64,000 bases of DNA from a bacterium (lineage in GTDB: Bacteria; SZUA-79; Acidulodesulfobacterales; Acidulodesulfobacteraceae). Position 1 is the stretch's first letter, and each line of letters starts with the position of its first letter. The notes under the pieces were generated by a model, which did not search any database, was not told the origin of the DNA, and worked only from the letters and a program-made list of their open reading frames with translations. Location: assembly GCA_021789605.1 (NCBI GenBank), contig JAJYJI010000005.1, forward strand, positions 21,951 to 85,950. Direction: 5' to 3'. The translations under genes and the position numbers were made by a program. Below are positions 7,974 to 17,358 of the stretch, piece after piece.

Positions 7974-8684
7974 ATGGTTAAACTAATCAACTATACTTCT
8001 AAACCCGAAATTACCATAGCGATAGCCGCCCGGCTTTGCTACAGCTCCTATGATATCGCAAAAATTGAAAAAGATTTTAACGACGGGGAAAAGGGATTAG
8101 AAAAAGCAAGAAAATTAATTAAAAGAATCAGAACCTCCGGCCACGATTCCGTCTTGGAACATTCAAGCTTTTCCTTCGGCGTAGAAAGACTTTCGAGAAG
8201 CGCCTCGCATCAATTAGTCAGGCACCGCATCGCGTCTTATTCCCAAAGAAGCCAGCGTTACGTTAAGGAGTTAAAGCCGTGCTATGTTATTCCCGATTCC
8301 ATATCCGGAAATAAAGAATTTTTGGCAAAATACAATAAAACGGTCGAGGCTATTTTCTCCTTATACGGTTATTTTATAGAGAACGGAATTCCGGCCGAAG
8401 ATGCAAGATACCTGCTTCCCAACGCAACCGAAACGCAGCTCGTATTTACTATGAACGCAAGAGAGCTTCTGCATTTTTTCAGACTGAGGGGATGCCGGAG
8501 AGCGCAGTGGGAGATAAGGCGGGTCGCGGGGGAAATGTTCAAGCTTGTTTATCCTATCGCCCCGTCAGTTTTTCAGGGCGCTGGTCCCGCATGCGTGAGA
8601 GGAAACTGTTCGGAGGGAGAATTTTCTTGCGGAAATCCTTCGGAAGTTAGGTCTTCATGGCTAAAAGGCGGTTTAGACTTTTAA
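7974..8684 (+). CDS. thyX: Flavin-dependent thymidylate synthase
   Basis: Makes dTMP from dUMP using methylene-tetrahydrofolate and FAD/NADPH. Seen: the ThyX signature RHRX7S at residues 83-93 (RHRIASYSQRS), the preceding SFSFGVERLSRSASHQLVRH stretch, and LLPNATETQLVFTMNARELLHFFRLR downstream. Length 236 aa is typical. No thyA is present in the window, so this may be the sole thymidylate synthase. Confidence 0.96.
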   Translation: MVKLINYTSKPEITIAIAARLCYSSYDIAKIEKDFNDGEKGLEKARKLIKRIRTSGHDSVLEHSSFSFGVERLSRSASHQLVRHRIASYSQRSQRYVKELKPCYVIPDSISGNKEFLAKYNKTVEAIFSLYGYFIENGIPAEDARYLLPNATETQLVFTMNARELLHFFRLRGCRRAQWEIRRVAGEMFKLVYPIAPSVFQGAGPACVRGNCSEGEFSCGNPSEVRSSWLKGGLDF

Positions 8685-8741
8685 TTTTCAGCCGTAAAAG
8701 TTTTCGATAGATTTTTATTTTGTCAAAAGGTGCAATTTTAA

Positions 8742-9815
8742 ATGCTGGACGATATTTTAATAAAAAAAGCTCAGGAATTAGCCGATAAATCTAAAGAGAT
8801 ATACGGCAGAATACGCGAAGAAAGTTCCAAAGGATTCAGCTCCAACATAAAAGAACTTTCCAAGCAATATAACCTTATCAAAAAAACCGCGGAGCAGTTT
8901 GCCGAACACAATAAAATAGAATCCGACATTAAAGACCTAGAGGACCTGGTTAGGCACGAATCCGACGAGGCGCTGATAGGATTGGAAACCGAAGAGATAA
9001 ATTCTTTAAAAAACAAAGCTTCAAAATTAGCCGAAGAAATAAAAGTTTTTTTTTACCCGAAAGAAAATCTTAAGGATAAAGATATTTTGCTTGAAATAAG
9101 GGCTGCCACGGGGGGAGAAGAGGCCGCCCTTTTCGCGCTCGACCTTTTTAAAATGTATAATAAATACGCTCTTAGCAAAAACTTTCAGTTCGAGGCGATT
9201 TCTTTAAGCCCATCGTCTTCCGGCGGACTGAAGGAAGCGGTGGTATCCGTAAAAGGCAAAGACGCCTACCGTCTTTTAAAATATGAGAGCGGAGTTCACA
9301 GGGTCCAAAGGATACCGGCTACCGAAACGCAGGGAAGGGTGCATACTTCTGCGGCAACCGTTGCCGTTATGCCGGAACCGGAAGAAGTCGAGCTTAAAAT
9401 AAACGGCGAAGATTTAAGGATAGACGTTTACAGGTCTTCGGGACACGGAGGGCAGAGCGTAAATACGACAGATTCGGCGGTAAGGGTTACCCATATTCCC
9501 ACCGGTCTCGTGGTTACGTGCCAGGACGAAAAATCCCAGCATAAAAACAAAGCAAAAGCCTTAAGAATCTTAAGGTCGAGGCTTCTGAGCAGAATGGAAG
9601 CGGATAAAAAAAGCGTAGAGGCGCAAAGCAGGAAGAGCATGGTCGGAAGCGGCGATAGAAGCGAGAAAATAAGAACGTATAATTTTCCTCAAGGCAGGGT
9701 TACCGACCACCGGGCGGGAATAACCATACATAAACTGTCGTCTTTTATCGACGGCAATATGGATGAACTTTTAGCGCCCCTGGCAGATTATTTTGAATCC
9801 CAAATACAGTCGTAA
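8742..9815 (+). CDS. prfA: Peptide chain release factor 1
   Basis: Terminates translation at UAA/UAG. Seen: the codon-recognition tripeptide PAT (residues 192-194, in IPATETQGR), which marks RF1 rather than RF2 (SPF), and the GGQ peptidyl-hydrolysis motif at 236-238 in SSGHGGQSVN. Length 357 aa is normal. It is followed after five bases by prmC, the enzyme that methylates the GGQ glutamine. Confidence 0.97.
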   Translation: MLDDILIKKAQELADKSKEIYGRIREESSKGFSSNIKELSKQYNLIKKTAEQFAEHNKIESDIKDLEDLVRHESDEALIGLETEEINSLKNKASKLAEEIKVFFYPKENLKDKDILLEIRAATGGEEAALFALDLFKMYNKYALSKNFQFEAISLSPSSSGGLKEAVVSVKGKDAYRLLKYESGVHRVQRIPATETQGRVHTSAATVAVMPEPEEVELKINGEDLRIDVYRSSGHGGQSVNTTDSAVRVTHIPTGLVVTCQDEKSQHKNKAKALRILRSRLLSRMEADKKSVEAQSRKSMVGSGDRSEKIRTYNFPQGRVTDHRAGITIHKLSSFIDGNMDELLAPLADYFESQIQS

Positions 9816-9820
9816 TTAAT

Positions 9821-10759
9821 ATGAACGAAGATTTATCGGTTTATAAATTAATTAAATGGGGCGAGGCTTGCTTTAAAAGCAAAAATATTAAAAATGCTTT
9901 TAACGAATCCGCTTCCATAATGAAATACGCATTAAAAAAATCGTTAGAAGAAATTATTATTTCTTATAACGACAAACCTGCCCCGAATAAAATAAAATTT
10001 TTCAGAAGATTAGTCGGAAGAAGAAGCGGCTTTGAGCCATACGCTTACATCGTCAATAAAAAAGAGTTTTACTCCATAGATTTTTTTGTGAACAGGTCAG
10101 TCCTGATACCGAGGCCCGATACCGAATGTCTTGTGGACGAGGCGCTGAAAGAGGCAAAAAAATTAGAAAGCGGCCTTAAAAGAAAAATCCGCATTCTTGA
10201 TTTAGGGACGGGTTCGGGGGCAATTGCGATTTCTATTGCAAAGAATTCCGATAATGTTATAATTTATGCAGCGGATAACAGCGTCAGAAGCTTGAACGCC
10301 GCGAGAAAAAACATAATTGCAAACGGAGTGGGAGAAAAAGTTATCCCCGTTTATTTTAATATGCTTAAACCTGATGCATCGGCTCAAAAACCCGAATATT
10401 ATTCAAAAAATTTAGATATAGGCGACTTCGATAATTTCGATATAATAGTTTCGAACCCTCCGTATATAGAAACCGCCGAACTAAAGACTCTTGACGCAGG
10501 CGTTAGATTTTATGAACCTTTTAGGGCATTGGACGGCGGCATGGACGGCCTCAGGTTTTATAAAAAAATATTCGCTCAGGCGGCTATCCGCGCTAAAAAG
10601 AGAAAAAGCCTTATTCTTGAAATAGATTATAGGAAAAAAAACGATATATATTCGATGTATAAAGAAAAATTTAAAAAAAAAGATATAAAATTCAAGCGCA
10701 TGACCTTTTTAAACGATATAAATAATAAAGAAAGGGCGGTAAAAATAATATATGGATAA
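9821..10759 (+). CDS. prmC: Release-factor glutamine methyltransferase
   Basis: SAM-dependent N5-glutamine methyltransferase acting on the GGQ motif of release factors. Seen: SAM-binding ILDLGTGSGAIAIS and catalytic NPPY (in VSNPPYIETAEL). The N-terminal helical domain and RRSGFEPYAYI segment fit the family. Length 312 aa, slightly longer than usual. Its last codons overlap the murA start by eight bases. Confidence 0.95.
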   Translation: MNEDLSVYKLIKWGEACFKSKNIKNAFNESASIMKYALKKSLEEIIISYNDKPAPNKIKFFRRLVGRRSGFEPYAYIVNKKEFYSIDFFVNRSVLIPRPDTECLVDEALKEAKKLESGLKRKIRILDLGTGSGAIAISIAKNSDNVIIYAADNSVRSLNAARKNIIANGVGEKVIPVYFNMLKPDASAQKPEYYSKNLDIGDFDNFDIIVSNPPYIETAELKTLDAGVRFYEPFRALDGGMDGLRFYKKIFAQAAIRAKKRKSLILEIDYRKKNDIYSMYKEKFKKKDIKFKRMTFLNDINNKERAVKIIYG

Positions 10760-12083
10760 AATGGTCATAGAGGGGGGATTTCCTTTAATCGGGGAGGTTT
10801 CCATAAGCGGCTCTAAAAACGCTTCTTTGCCTATAATAGTTTCTTCGATAATGTTCGACGGCTGCGACAGCGAAATCCACAACGTTCCTGACCTCGAAGA
10901 CATTAAAACTATTAAAAAACTTTTGACAAGCCTTGGAGCGGAGATTAAAGAATCCGATAAACCCGATAAGCTTATCATTAATACTTCCGGCATTAACAAC
11001 TATGAAGCCCCATACGACCTTGTAAAGACCATGAGGGCTTCCGTCCTAGTTCTAGGTCCTCTTCTTGCCAAATATAAACGGGCAAGGGTGTCTTTGCCCG
11101 GAGGGTGCGCCATAGGGGCAAGACCCATAGATTTTCATCTGAATGCGTTTAAGCTTTTAGGCGTTACCGTAGAAGTGGAACACGGCTACGTCGAAGTATA
11201 TGCCGATAAGCTTAAAGGCGCCGAGATAAGTTTCCCCATCCCTTCCGTTACCGGAACGGAAAACGTAATTATGGCGGCGACGCTTGCCGAAGGCACTACC
11301 GTAATAAAAAATGCCGCAAGAGAACCGGAAATAGACGATATGATTCTTGCGCTCAATAACGGAGGCGCGGATATAAAAAGAACCGAACCTTCCGTAATAA
11401 TCGTAAACGGGGTTAAAAAACTTAATAAATTAAACCATAAAGTTCTTCCCGACAGAATAGAAGCGGGAACTTTTATGGTGGCTTCGGCGGTAACCAAAGG
11501 GGATATCGTCCTTAAAGATATAAACGTAAGCCATCTTAGAACCGTTATAGACAAGCTTTCGGAGTCGGGGGCAAAGATTATTATTAATTCCTCTTCGTCT
11601 TTAAGGATTAAAGGCGCTAAAACTATTAAGAGCGTGGATATTTCTACCGCTCCGTATCCGGATTTTCCTACCGACATGCAGGCGCAAATGATGGCCCTGA
11701 TGACGATTTCGAGCGGATTATGCGTTATTACGGAAAATGTTTTCGAGAATAGATTTATGCACGTCGCGGAGCTTATACGTCTTGGAGCCAGTATAAAGGT
11801 AAGAAATAATTTTGCGATAGTAAAAGGCGTAAGGAAACTTTCAGGAGCCGAGGTAATGGCTACGGATTTGAGGGCAAGCGCATCGCTTGTTCTGGCGGGG
11901 CTTGCATCTTCGGACGGCCTCACGACCGTTTCTAGAATATACCACTTAGACCGCGGTTATGAAAAGATGGAAAAAAAATTGTCGAATTTAGGGGCTATTA
12001 TTTCCAGAGTAAAGGCAAGCGAACCTTCCGCGATTCCGGACGAACAGGTATTTAAAGATTTAAATTACGGCAAGGGGGCATAG
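10752..12083 (+). CDS. murA: UDP-GlcNAc 1-carboxyvinyltransferase
   Basis: First committed step of peptidoglycan synthesis: enolpyruvyl transfer from PEP to UDP-GlcNAc. Seen: K22 in SISGSKNASL and the catalytic, fosfomycin-target cysteine C119 in SLPGGCAIGARPID, so fosfomycin sensitivity would be expected from this residue. Length 443 aa is slightly longer than usual. It overlaps prmC and precedes the his cluster. Confidence 0.97.
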   Translation: MDKMVIEGGFPLIGEVSISGSKNASLPIIVSSIMFDGCDSEIHNVPDLEDIKTIKKLLTSLGAEIKESDKPDKLIINTSGINNYEAPYDLVKTMRASVLVLGPLLAKYKRARVSLPGGCAIGARPIDFHLNAFKLLGVTVEVEHGYVEVYADKLKGAEISFPIPSVTGTENVIMAATLAEGTTVIKNAAREPEIDDMILALNNGGADIKRTEPSVIIVNGVKKLNKLNHKVLPDRIEAGTFMVASAVTKGDIVLKDINVSHLRTVIDKLSESGAKIIINSSSSLRIKGAKTIKSVDISTAPYPDFPTDMQAQMMALMTISSGLCVITENVFENRFMHVAELIRLGASIKVRNNFAIVKGVRKLSGAEVMATDLRASASLVLAGLASSDGLTTVSRIYHLDRGYEKMEKKLSNLGAIISRVKASEPSAIPDEQVFKDLNYGKGA

Positions 12084-12098
12084 CCGTTAAGCCGGCAT

Positions 12099-12119
12099 GG
12101 CCGCAAAAAAGACGCGGCC
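12099..12119. repeat. G+C-rich hairpin between murA and hisG
   Basis: GGCCGC and GCGGCC form a six-base stem with a nine-base A-rich loop, extended by an outer GCC/GGC pairing. There is no T run, so it is not a clear intrinsic terminator; it may mark an mRNA boundary between cell-wall and histidine genes. Confidence 0.45.
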
Positions 12120-12149
12120 GGCACCCGCTACCCGCAACGATAAAATAAA

Positions 12150-12854
12150 ATGAAAATTAAACGTAATAAAAATAAAAAACTTAAAATAGCGGTGCCTAAA
12201 GGCAGAATCCTTACGGAAGGACTCGACCTTTTAAGAAAATCCGGATATATCAAACATCCAGACTCCGATTACGATTCAAGGAGGCTGATTTTCGAATACG
12301 AAGACGACGACGTCAACCTTCTTATAGTCAAGCCGTGGGACGTTCCCACTTTTGTGGAATACGGGGCGGCGGATGCGGGTATTTCCGGCAAGGACGTCTT
12401 GCTCGAAAAACCTAAAAATGTTTACGAGCCTTTAGATTTGGGAATAGGCAGATGTAAAATCGTAGCGGCGGCCAAGAAAGGCTTATCCGGCGATGCCATG
12501 CATTATTCAAAGGCAAATCTCCGCATTGCTACGAAATACGTCCGCATAGCGCGGGAATTTTTCAATAAGAAGGGCGTTTCCAACGTCCAGATTATAAAGC
12601 TGTACGGCAACGTAGAGCTTGCCCCCGTATCGGGGCTATGCGACCTTATCGTAGACCTAGTTTCGACCGGAGAAACATTAAAGCAGAATAATCTTATTCC
12701 TATCGAAGACGTGGCTCTTGTAACGTCGAGGCTTATCGTTAACAGGGCAAGCCTTAAAATTAATCCCGAAGAGATTTCCTTCCTTATAAATAATTTAAAA
12801 AAAGCGATTCAAAACGAACCGCTGCCGGAAAAAAAAATTCGTAAAAAACTTTAG
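12150..12854 (+). CDS. hisG: ATP phosphoribosyltransferase, short form
   Basis: First step of histidine synthesis, condensing ATP with PRPP. Seen: KIAVPKGRILTEGLDLL, DVPTFVEYGAADAGISGKD and the PRPP-binding region SGLCDLIVDLVSTGETLKQNN. At 234 aa it lacks the C-terminal ACT-like regulatory domain of long HisG (about 290-300 aa). Short HisG normally needs the HisZ subunit for activity and feedback control; no hisZ is visible in this window. It heads the his cluster, with hisD starting 14 bases after its stop. Confidence 0.95.
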   Translation: MKIKRNKNKKLKIAVPKGRILTEGLDLLRKSGYIKHPDSDYDSRRLIFEYEDDDVNLLIVKPWDVPTFVEYGAADAGISGKDVLLEKPKNVYEPLDLGIGRCKIVAAAKKGLSGDAMHYSKANLRIATKYVRIAREFFNKKGVSNVQIIKLYGNVELAPVSGLCDLIVDLVSTGETLKQNNLIPIEDVALVTSRLIVNRASLKINPEEISFLINNLKKAIQNEPLPEKKIRKKL

Positions 12855-12868
12855 GGAGCAGATACGAA

Positions 12869-14170
12869 ATGCAGGTCTTCGATTCCAAAAAAGGCGGTTT
12901 TAGCGAATTTTTAAAAAAAAGAAGGCTCGGACAGTTCGATTTCTCCGATAAAATTCAGCATGAGCTTAAAATCATACGCTCCGCCGTTATAGCGAAGGGC
13001 GACGAAGCGTTATCGTTTTATACCGAAAAATTCGATAAAATTAAAATTGACCCGCAGGATTTTTTAATTAAAGAAGAAGATAAGCAAAAAGCCTTAAAAT
13101 TGCTGACTAAAAATGAACGAAAAAGCATAGAAGACACGATAGAAAGAGTTTACGGCTATCATTCCAAGCAGAAGCTCCAAACATGGTTTTCGCGCAGCGA
13201 AGACGGGCTTATAACCGGACAGCTCGTAGCGCCGCTGAAAAGAGCCGGCATATACGTTCCGGGCGGAAAAGCAAGCTATCCGTCTTCCGTTATTATGAAT
13301 GCCGTTCCCGCATCGGCGGCTGGGGTAAATGAGATAATCATGGTTACCCCCCCGTCGGATAAACTGAGCTATTACGTGCTTGCGGCGGCAGTTTTATGCG
13401 GCATAAAAAAAATATTTAAAATAGGGGGCCCTCACGCCATATTTGCTCTTGCTTACGGCACGGAAACCATACCGCGGGCGGATAAGATAGCCGGTCCGGG
13501 CAATATATACGTTGCGACGGCAAAGAAAATGGTTTACGGCGACGTAGATATAGATATGATTGCGGGGCCCAGCGAGATTGCGATAATATGCGATGAATTT
13601 GCCGACCCGGAACTTGCCGCGATAGATATGCTAAGCCAGGCGGAACATGATGAAATGGCGGTTTCGACGCTTATAAGCAATTCGGCGAAACTAATAAAAG
13701 AGGTCGGGCGAGTTTTACCCGCGCTGATTAAAAAAGAAAACAGGAAAGACATAATAAAAAAGTCCATAGATTCTAACGCTTCATTAGTTTTAACGTGCTC
13801 GGTAAACGAATCCATAGAGCTTGCCAACGAGCTTGCGCCGGAACATTTGGAACTTTATGTAAAGGACCCTTTCGAGAAGCTTTTTCTGATAAAAAACGCC
13901 GGAGCCGTGTTTCTTGGCGGCAATACTCCGGAAGCGATAGGAGATTATGTTGCCGGCCCTAGCCATGTCCTGCCGACGGGCGGCACCGCCAGATTTTTTT
14001 CGCCGTTAGATACGCTGTCTTTCCTTAAAAGAACGAGCGTTATTTCTTCGAGTCCGGAATTTTTATCGAAAAGCGCTTCCGACGTCAAATTTTTTTCGGA
14101 AGCGGAAGGGCTTGGAGCCCACGGCAAATCGGTTAGTTTTCGCGTTAGAAATCTAAAAAAAAAGCTATGA
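12869..14170 (+). CDS. hisD: Histidinol dehydrogenase
   Basis: Zinc enzyme for the last two oxidations of histidine synthesis. Seen: YVPGGKASYPSSVIMNAVPA, GPHAIFALAYGTETI, KIAGPGNIYVATAKK, AGPSEIAII and the metal/catalytic segment LSQAEHDEMA, with ELAPEHLEL and the GPSHVLPTGGTARF C-terminal motif. Length 433 aa is normal. Starts with a GGGAG-type ribosome site close behind hisG. Confidence 0.98.
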   Translation: MQVFDSKKGGFSEFLKKRRLGQFDFSDKIQHELKIIRSAVIAKGDEALSFYTEKFDKIKIDPQDFLIKEEDKQKALKLLTKNERKSIEDTIERVYGYHSKQKLQTWFSRSEDGLITGQLVAPLKRAGIYVPGGKASYPSSVIMNAVPASAAGVNEIIMVTPPSDKLSYYVLAAAVLCGIKKIFKIGGPHAIFALAYGTETIPRADKIAGPGNIYVATAKKMVYGDVDIDMIAGPSEIAIICDEFADPELAAIDMLSQAEHDEMAVSTLISNSAKLIKEVGRVLPALIKKENRKDIIKKSIDSNASLVLTCSVNESIELANELAPEHLELYVKDPFEKLFLIKNAGAVFLGGNTPEAIGDYVAGPSHVLPTGGTARFFSPLDTLSFLKRTSVISSSPEFLSKSASDVKFFSEAEGLGAHGKSVSFRVRNLKKKL

Positions 14171-14220
14171 TTTAATAGCGCAGGATTTATATATTTACAT
14201 AAATAAAAGGAAGATTATTT

Positions 14221-15300
14221 ATGCCTTCGATAAAAATAGAAAATTTCATTAAAAACAGCGTTATCGGTCTCCAAGCCTACAAAGTAAGCGAACTTGACGC
14301 ACAGGGAACATTAAAGCTAGACGCCAACGAGTCCAATTATACCCTGGGCAAAAATGTTAAGCGAAGATACGCAAATTTTATAAAAGACACTCTTATAAAT
14401 CTCTATCCGGATTCAGGTTCAAAAAATCTTATTAAATCGTTAGAAGCTTTTTATAAAACGCCGGCTAAAAATTTTATGTTCGGCAACGGTTCCGACGAAC
14501 TTATTTCTATTATCCTGCTCAGCCTTAAAAAAGATGTTTCCGTGAATATTCCGTCGCCGTCTTTTTCGATGTACGATATCATCGCAAGATACAACGACTT
14601 AAAGACCAACCGCATACCGCTTGACGGAAAATCTTTCGACCTGCCTAAAAATACCGGCGCAGACAAGAATGCCGGCAGCAGTATATATTTTTTCAGCTAT
14701 CCGAATAATCCCACCGGAAATCATTTCGACCGCGATATTATGAAAAGCCTTCTTAAAAACAAAAACAATATAGTCGTAGTCGATGAGGCTTATATATATT
14801 TTTCTGATGCGGAGTCTTTCATAAAATATATACCGGAATACGACAACCTTATAGTCCTAAGGACATTTTCCAAGATTGGACTTGCCGGACTGCGGTTCGG
14901 GATGCTTTTTGCCGGCGATAAGCTTATAGGAGAGTTTAAAAAAATAAAACTGCCTTTTAATATTAATTCCCTGACGTTAAGTTCTATCGAATTTTTTTTA
15001 AATAATTTTGGCGAATTCGAGAAAAACATAAAAAAGACGGTCGGCCAGAGGGATAAACTGTATTCGGCATTAAATAAATTGGATTTTATCTTTGCCTATC
15101 CTTCCGATGCCAATTTTATTTTAATAAAACTTAAAGATAATAAATTAAAAAACAAATTTAATCGGTTTCTTGAAAGAAATAAAATCATTATTAGAAGTTT
15201 TACCGGAGAAATGGAGTTATTTTATAGAATAACCGTCGGTACGCCCTCTGAAAATAAAAAATTAATAGATTATTTTAAGAATTTTACGGCGAGCCTATAA
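14221..15300 (+). CDS. hisC: Histidinol-phosphate aminotransferase
   Basis: PLP-dependent transamination of imidazole-acetol phosphate. Seen: LDANESNY near the N terminus, YPNNPTGN, VVDEAYIYF and the PLP lysine in RTFSKIGLAGLRFG. Length 359 aa fits fold-type I HisC. An AAAAGGAAG ribosome site precedes the ATG. Confidence 0.96.
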   Translation: MPSIKIENFIKNSVIGLQAYKVSELDAQGTLKLDANESNYTLGKNVKRRYANFIKDTLINLYPDSGSKNLIKSLEAFYKTPAKNFMFGNGSDELISIILLSLKKDVSVNIPSPSFSMYDIIARYNDLKTNRIPLDGKSFDLPKNTGADKNAGSSIYFFSYPNNPTGNHFDRDIMKSLLKNKNNIVVVDEAYIYFSDAESFIKYIPEYDNLIVLRTFSKIGLAGLRFGMLFAGDKLIGEFKKIKLPFNINSLTLSSIEFFLNNFGEFEKNIKKTVGQRDKLYSALNKLDFIFAYPSDANFILIKLKDNKLKNKFNRFLERNKIIIRSFTGEMELFYRITVGTPSENKKLIDYFKNFTASL

Positions 15301-15408
15301 TTTATCCCTTAATCCGCATTTCGTTTTCCATTCAAATCTATTCAAATTTTTTTATTAATGTTGTATAATTTTTATATTGCATTCTGCAAATAAACGGAAA
15401 AATCTAAA

Positions 15409-16269
15409 GTGAAAAATAAGAATACCGTGGCGGAGCAATCCCGCCGCAGGGAACGAAAAGGCAATTTTACCAGAAAAACAACCGAAACCGATATAAAACT
15501 CTCGTTAAATCTCGACGGGAAAGGAATATACGATATAAACACGGGCATACCGTTTTTTAATCATATGCTCGAACAGTTTTCAAAGCATTCCCGTTTCGAT
15601 ACGGCTCTTAACGCAAAGGGGGACATAGAGGTCGATTTTCACCACTTGGTCGAAGACGCGGGTATCGTCATAGGCGGCGCCCTAAAAGAATTATCCGGCG
15701 ATAAAAATGGAATCAGAAGGTTCGGTTTTGCGTCTGTTCCCATGGATGAAGCTCTTGTGCAGACGGAAGCGCGGGCGGAGGCATCGGTCGATTTTTGCGG
15801 CAGGTCTTTTTTCGTTTATAATAAAAACGGGGAAGAAAGCTCCGGAAAGCGGGCCAAAGGTTTAATCGCTTCGGCGCCTAAACCTCTGGAGCAAGGCGAA
15901 GACCCGGTAAGTTCCCTGCTGAACGCGTTGAAACGGGACAAAAATATAATAGATTCCGTGCTTAAAAAAAACAAGGGCAACGAGTCTATAACCAGAGAAC
16001 AGCTGTATAAAGAAATTCAGGCCAGAATATATAATAATTACGGAACTGCGGGCGAAATAATGGCAGAAAAGTTTTTTTACGATTACGTGAGTATATTTTT
16101 TGATGCGTTAAGTAAAAATGCCTTGATGACTCTGCATATAAACGTAATGTACGGCTCAAACATGCACCATATCGTCGAGGCGATATTCAAATCGGCCGGC
16201 AGAGCCATAGCCGATGCCCTTAAGATTGACGGCAATTACGGGGTGCCGTCCACAAAAGGCAGTATTTAA
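15409..16269 (+). CDS. hisB: Imidazoleglycerol-phosphate dehydratase with insertion
   Basis: Manganese-dependent dehydratase of histidine synthesis. Metal-binding motifs are intact: HHLVEDAGI (from about residue 78) and NMHHIVEAIFK (about 251-261), plus FNHMLEQ. Odd feature: monofunctional HisB is usually about 195 aa, this one is 286. Besides a short N-terminal extension, about 75 residues (roughly 139-215, lysine-rich and helical-looking, with KGLIASAPKPLEQGEDPV) are inserted between the GRSFFVYN strand and the FFYDYVSIFFDAL helix. The insert is in frame and does not resemble histidinol phosphatase. Start is a GTG. Confidence 0.93.
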   Translation: MKNKNTVAEQSRRRERKGNFTRKTTETDIKLSLNLDGKGIYDINTGIPFFNHMLEQFSKHSRFDTALNAKGDIEVDFHHLVEDAGIVIGGALKELSGDKNGIRRFGFASVPMDEALVQTEARAEASVDFCGRSFFVYNKNGEESSGKRAKGLIASAPKPLEQGEDPVSSLLNALKRDKNIIDSVLKKNKGNESITREQLYKEIQARIYNNYGTAGEIMAEKFFYDYVSIFFDALSKNALMTLHINVMYGSNMHHIVEAIFKSAGRAIADALKIDGNYGVPSTKGSI

Positions 16270-16318
16270 AAAATATAAAATCTATTCTATTATTTTTGTT
16301 TATGAGGATTGCGGCAGC

Positions 16319-17350
16319 ATGAAGAAAATATTTTTTATTTTGCTCTTATTTGCGCTATTTTATGGTAACGCCGTATCCGAAAGCGTTTACGCGTACGGCA
16401 GCGATGCGGCGAAAATTACCGGCGTTTATATAGACGGCGCCGGCGGAACCGTAAGCGTCGATACAATAGGCCGGCCTTTTTATAAAGGATTTTTATTTAA
16501 AAGCGGGAATAAAAATTTTTTTATTTTGTCTTTCAGGCATTCGATTTTATACGGCCGCGGAAAAAAAATAGAGAAGCCTTTTGAGGGAATATTTTCGGTT
16601 TCGTATTCTCAATTTAGCACCGCCCCTAAATATTCAGTCCATATAGTTATAAGGCAAACTTTACCGGCGAGACCGCCGGTAAAAACCGTAGCCCTCGGCA
16701 ACAACCGCTATAAAGTCGTTATTTACGTTTCGAAGAAGCCTGAGCTTAAGCGGGGAAAAGCCGCGTTAGGCAAAATTAAGCCGTTTGCCGTTAAAGGGGT
16801 AAAAAGCGCGAATTTTAACGTTTTTATAGATGCCGGCCACGGCGGCGGCGACCCCGGGGGAATAGGCCCTATGGGACTGCCGGAGAGTTTCGTCAACCTT
16901 AGCGTAGCGCTAAAACTGAAAAAATTTTTGGAAGCCAAGGGCATAAAAGCGGAAATAGACAGGGCTTCCAATATAAGCGTAAGCTTGCAGCAGAGGGCGG
17001 AGCAGGCAAACGGGAGCGGAGCAAATTTATTTATAGGCTTATACTGCAATTCGGTCGTCGTTCCTTATCTTTACGGAACTACGGTTTATTACTTCCACGG
17101 AAATTCATATAAGTTCGCGAGTTATCTGGAACGCCGCGTTTCTTCCCGTTTAAATCTGAAATACGACGGCGTCGTAAGAGACGACCTTTACGTATTGAGG
17201 TTTACGAAGATGCCCGCAGTGGTAATAGAATACGGTTTTATTTCAAATCCTCACGAGGAGCATCTTCTTGGTTCTTCGACGTTCAGGCGGCTGATTGCAA
17301 ACGAGATAGCAAATGCGGTTTACAAATATTTTATTATAGAAAAGCGGTAA
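16319..17350 (+). CDS. AMIN/Amidase_3 N-acetylmuramoyl-L-alanine amidase-like
   Basis: Predicted exported peptidoglycan amidase. The ATG at 16319 is chosen over the upstream start because it opens a signal peptide (KKIFFILLLFALF) and follows a GAGGAT ribosome site. An AMIN-like domain is followed by Amidase_3 (VFIDAGHGGGDPGG; ESFVN; MPAVVIEYGFISN). First zinc His, the Glu ligand and the catalytic Glu are present. Odd feature: the second zinc His, normally in an SIHAN-type motif, is replaced, as the equivalent segment reads LFIGLYCNS. The protein may be catalytically altered or inactive. It sits inside the his gene cluster between hisB and hisH. Confidence 0.88.
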   Translation: MKKIFFILLLFALFYGNAVSESVYAYGSDAAKITGVYIDGAGGTVSVDTIGRPFYKGFLFKSGNKNFFILSFRHSILYGRGKKIEKPFEGIFSVSYSQFSTAPKYSVHIVIRQTLPARPPVKTVALGNNRYKVVIYVSKKPELKRGKAALGKIKPFAVKGVKSANFNVFIDAGHGGGDPGGIGPMGLPESFVNLSVALKLKKFLEAKGIKAEIDRASNISVSLQQRAEQANGSGANLFIGLYCNSVVVPYLYGTTVYYFHGNSYKFASYLERRVSSRLNLKYDGVVRDDLYVLRFTKMPAVVIEYGFISNPHEEHLLGSSTFRRLIANEIANAVYKYFIIEKR

Positions 17351-17358
17351 ATATATTT

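Noticed and set aside
11186-11923. 245-aa minus-strand ORF inside murA
   Set aside because: Serine/isoleucine-rich antisense shadow of an unambiguous murA frame; no motif or ribosome site.
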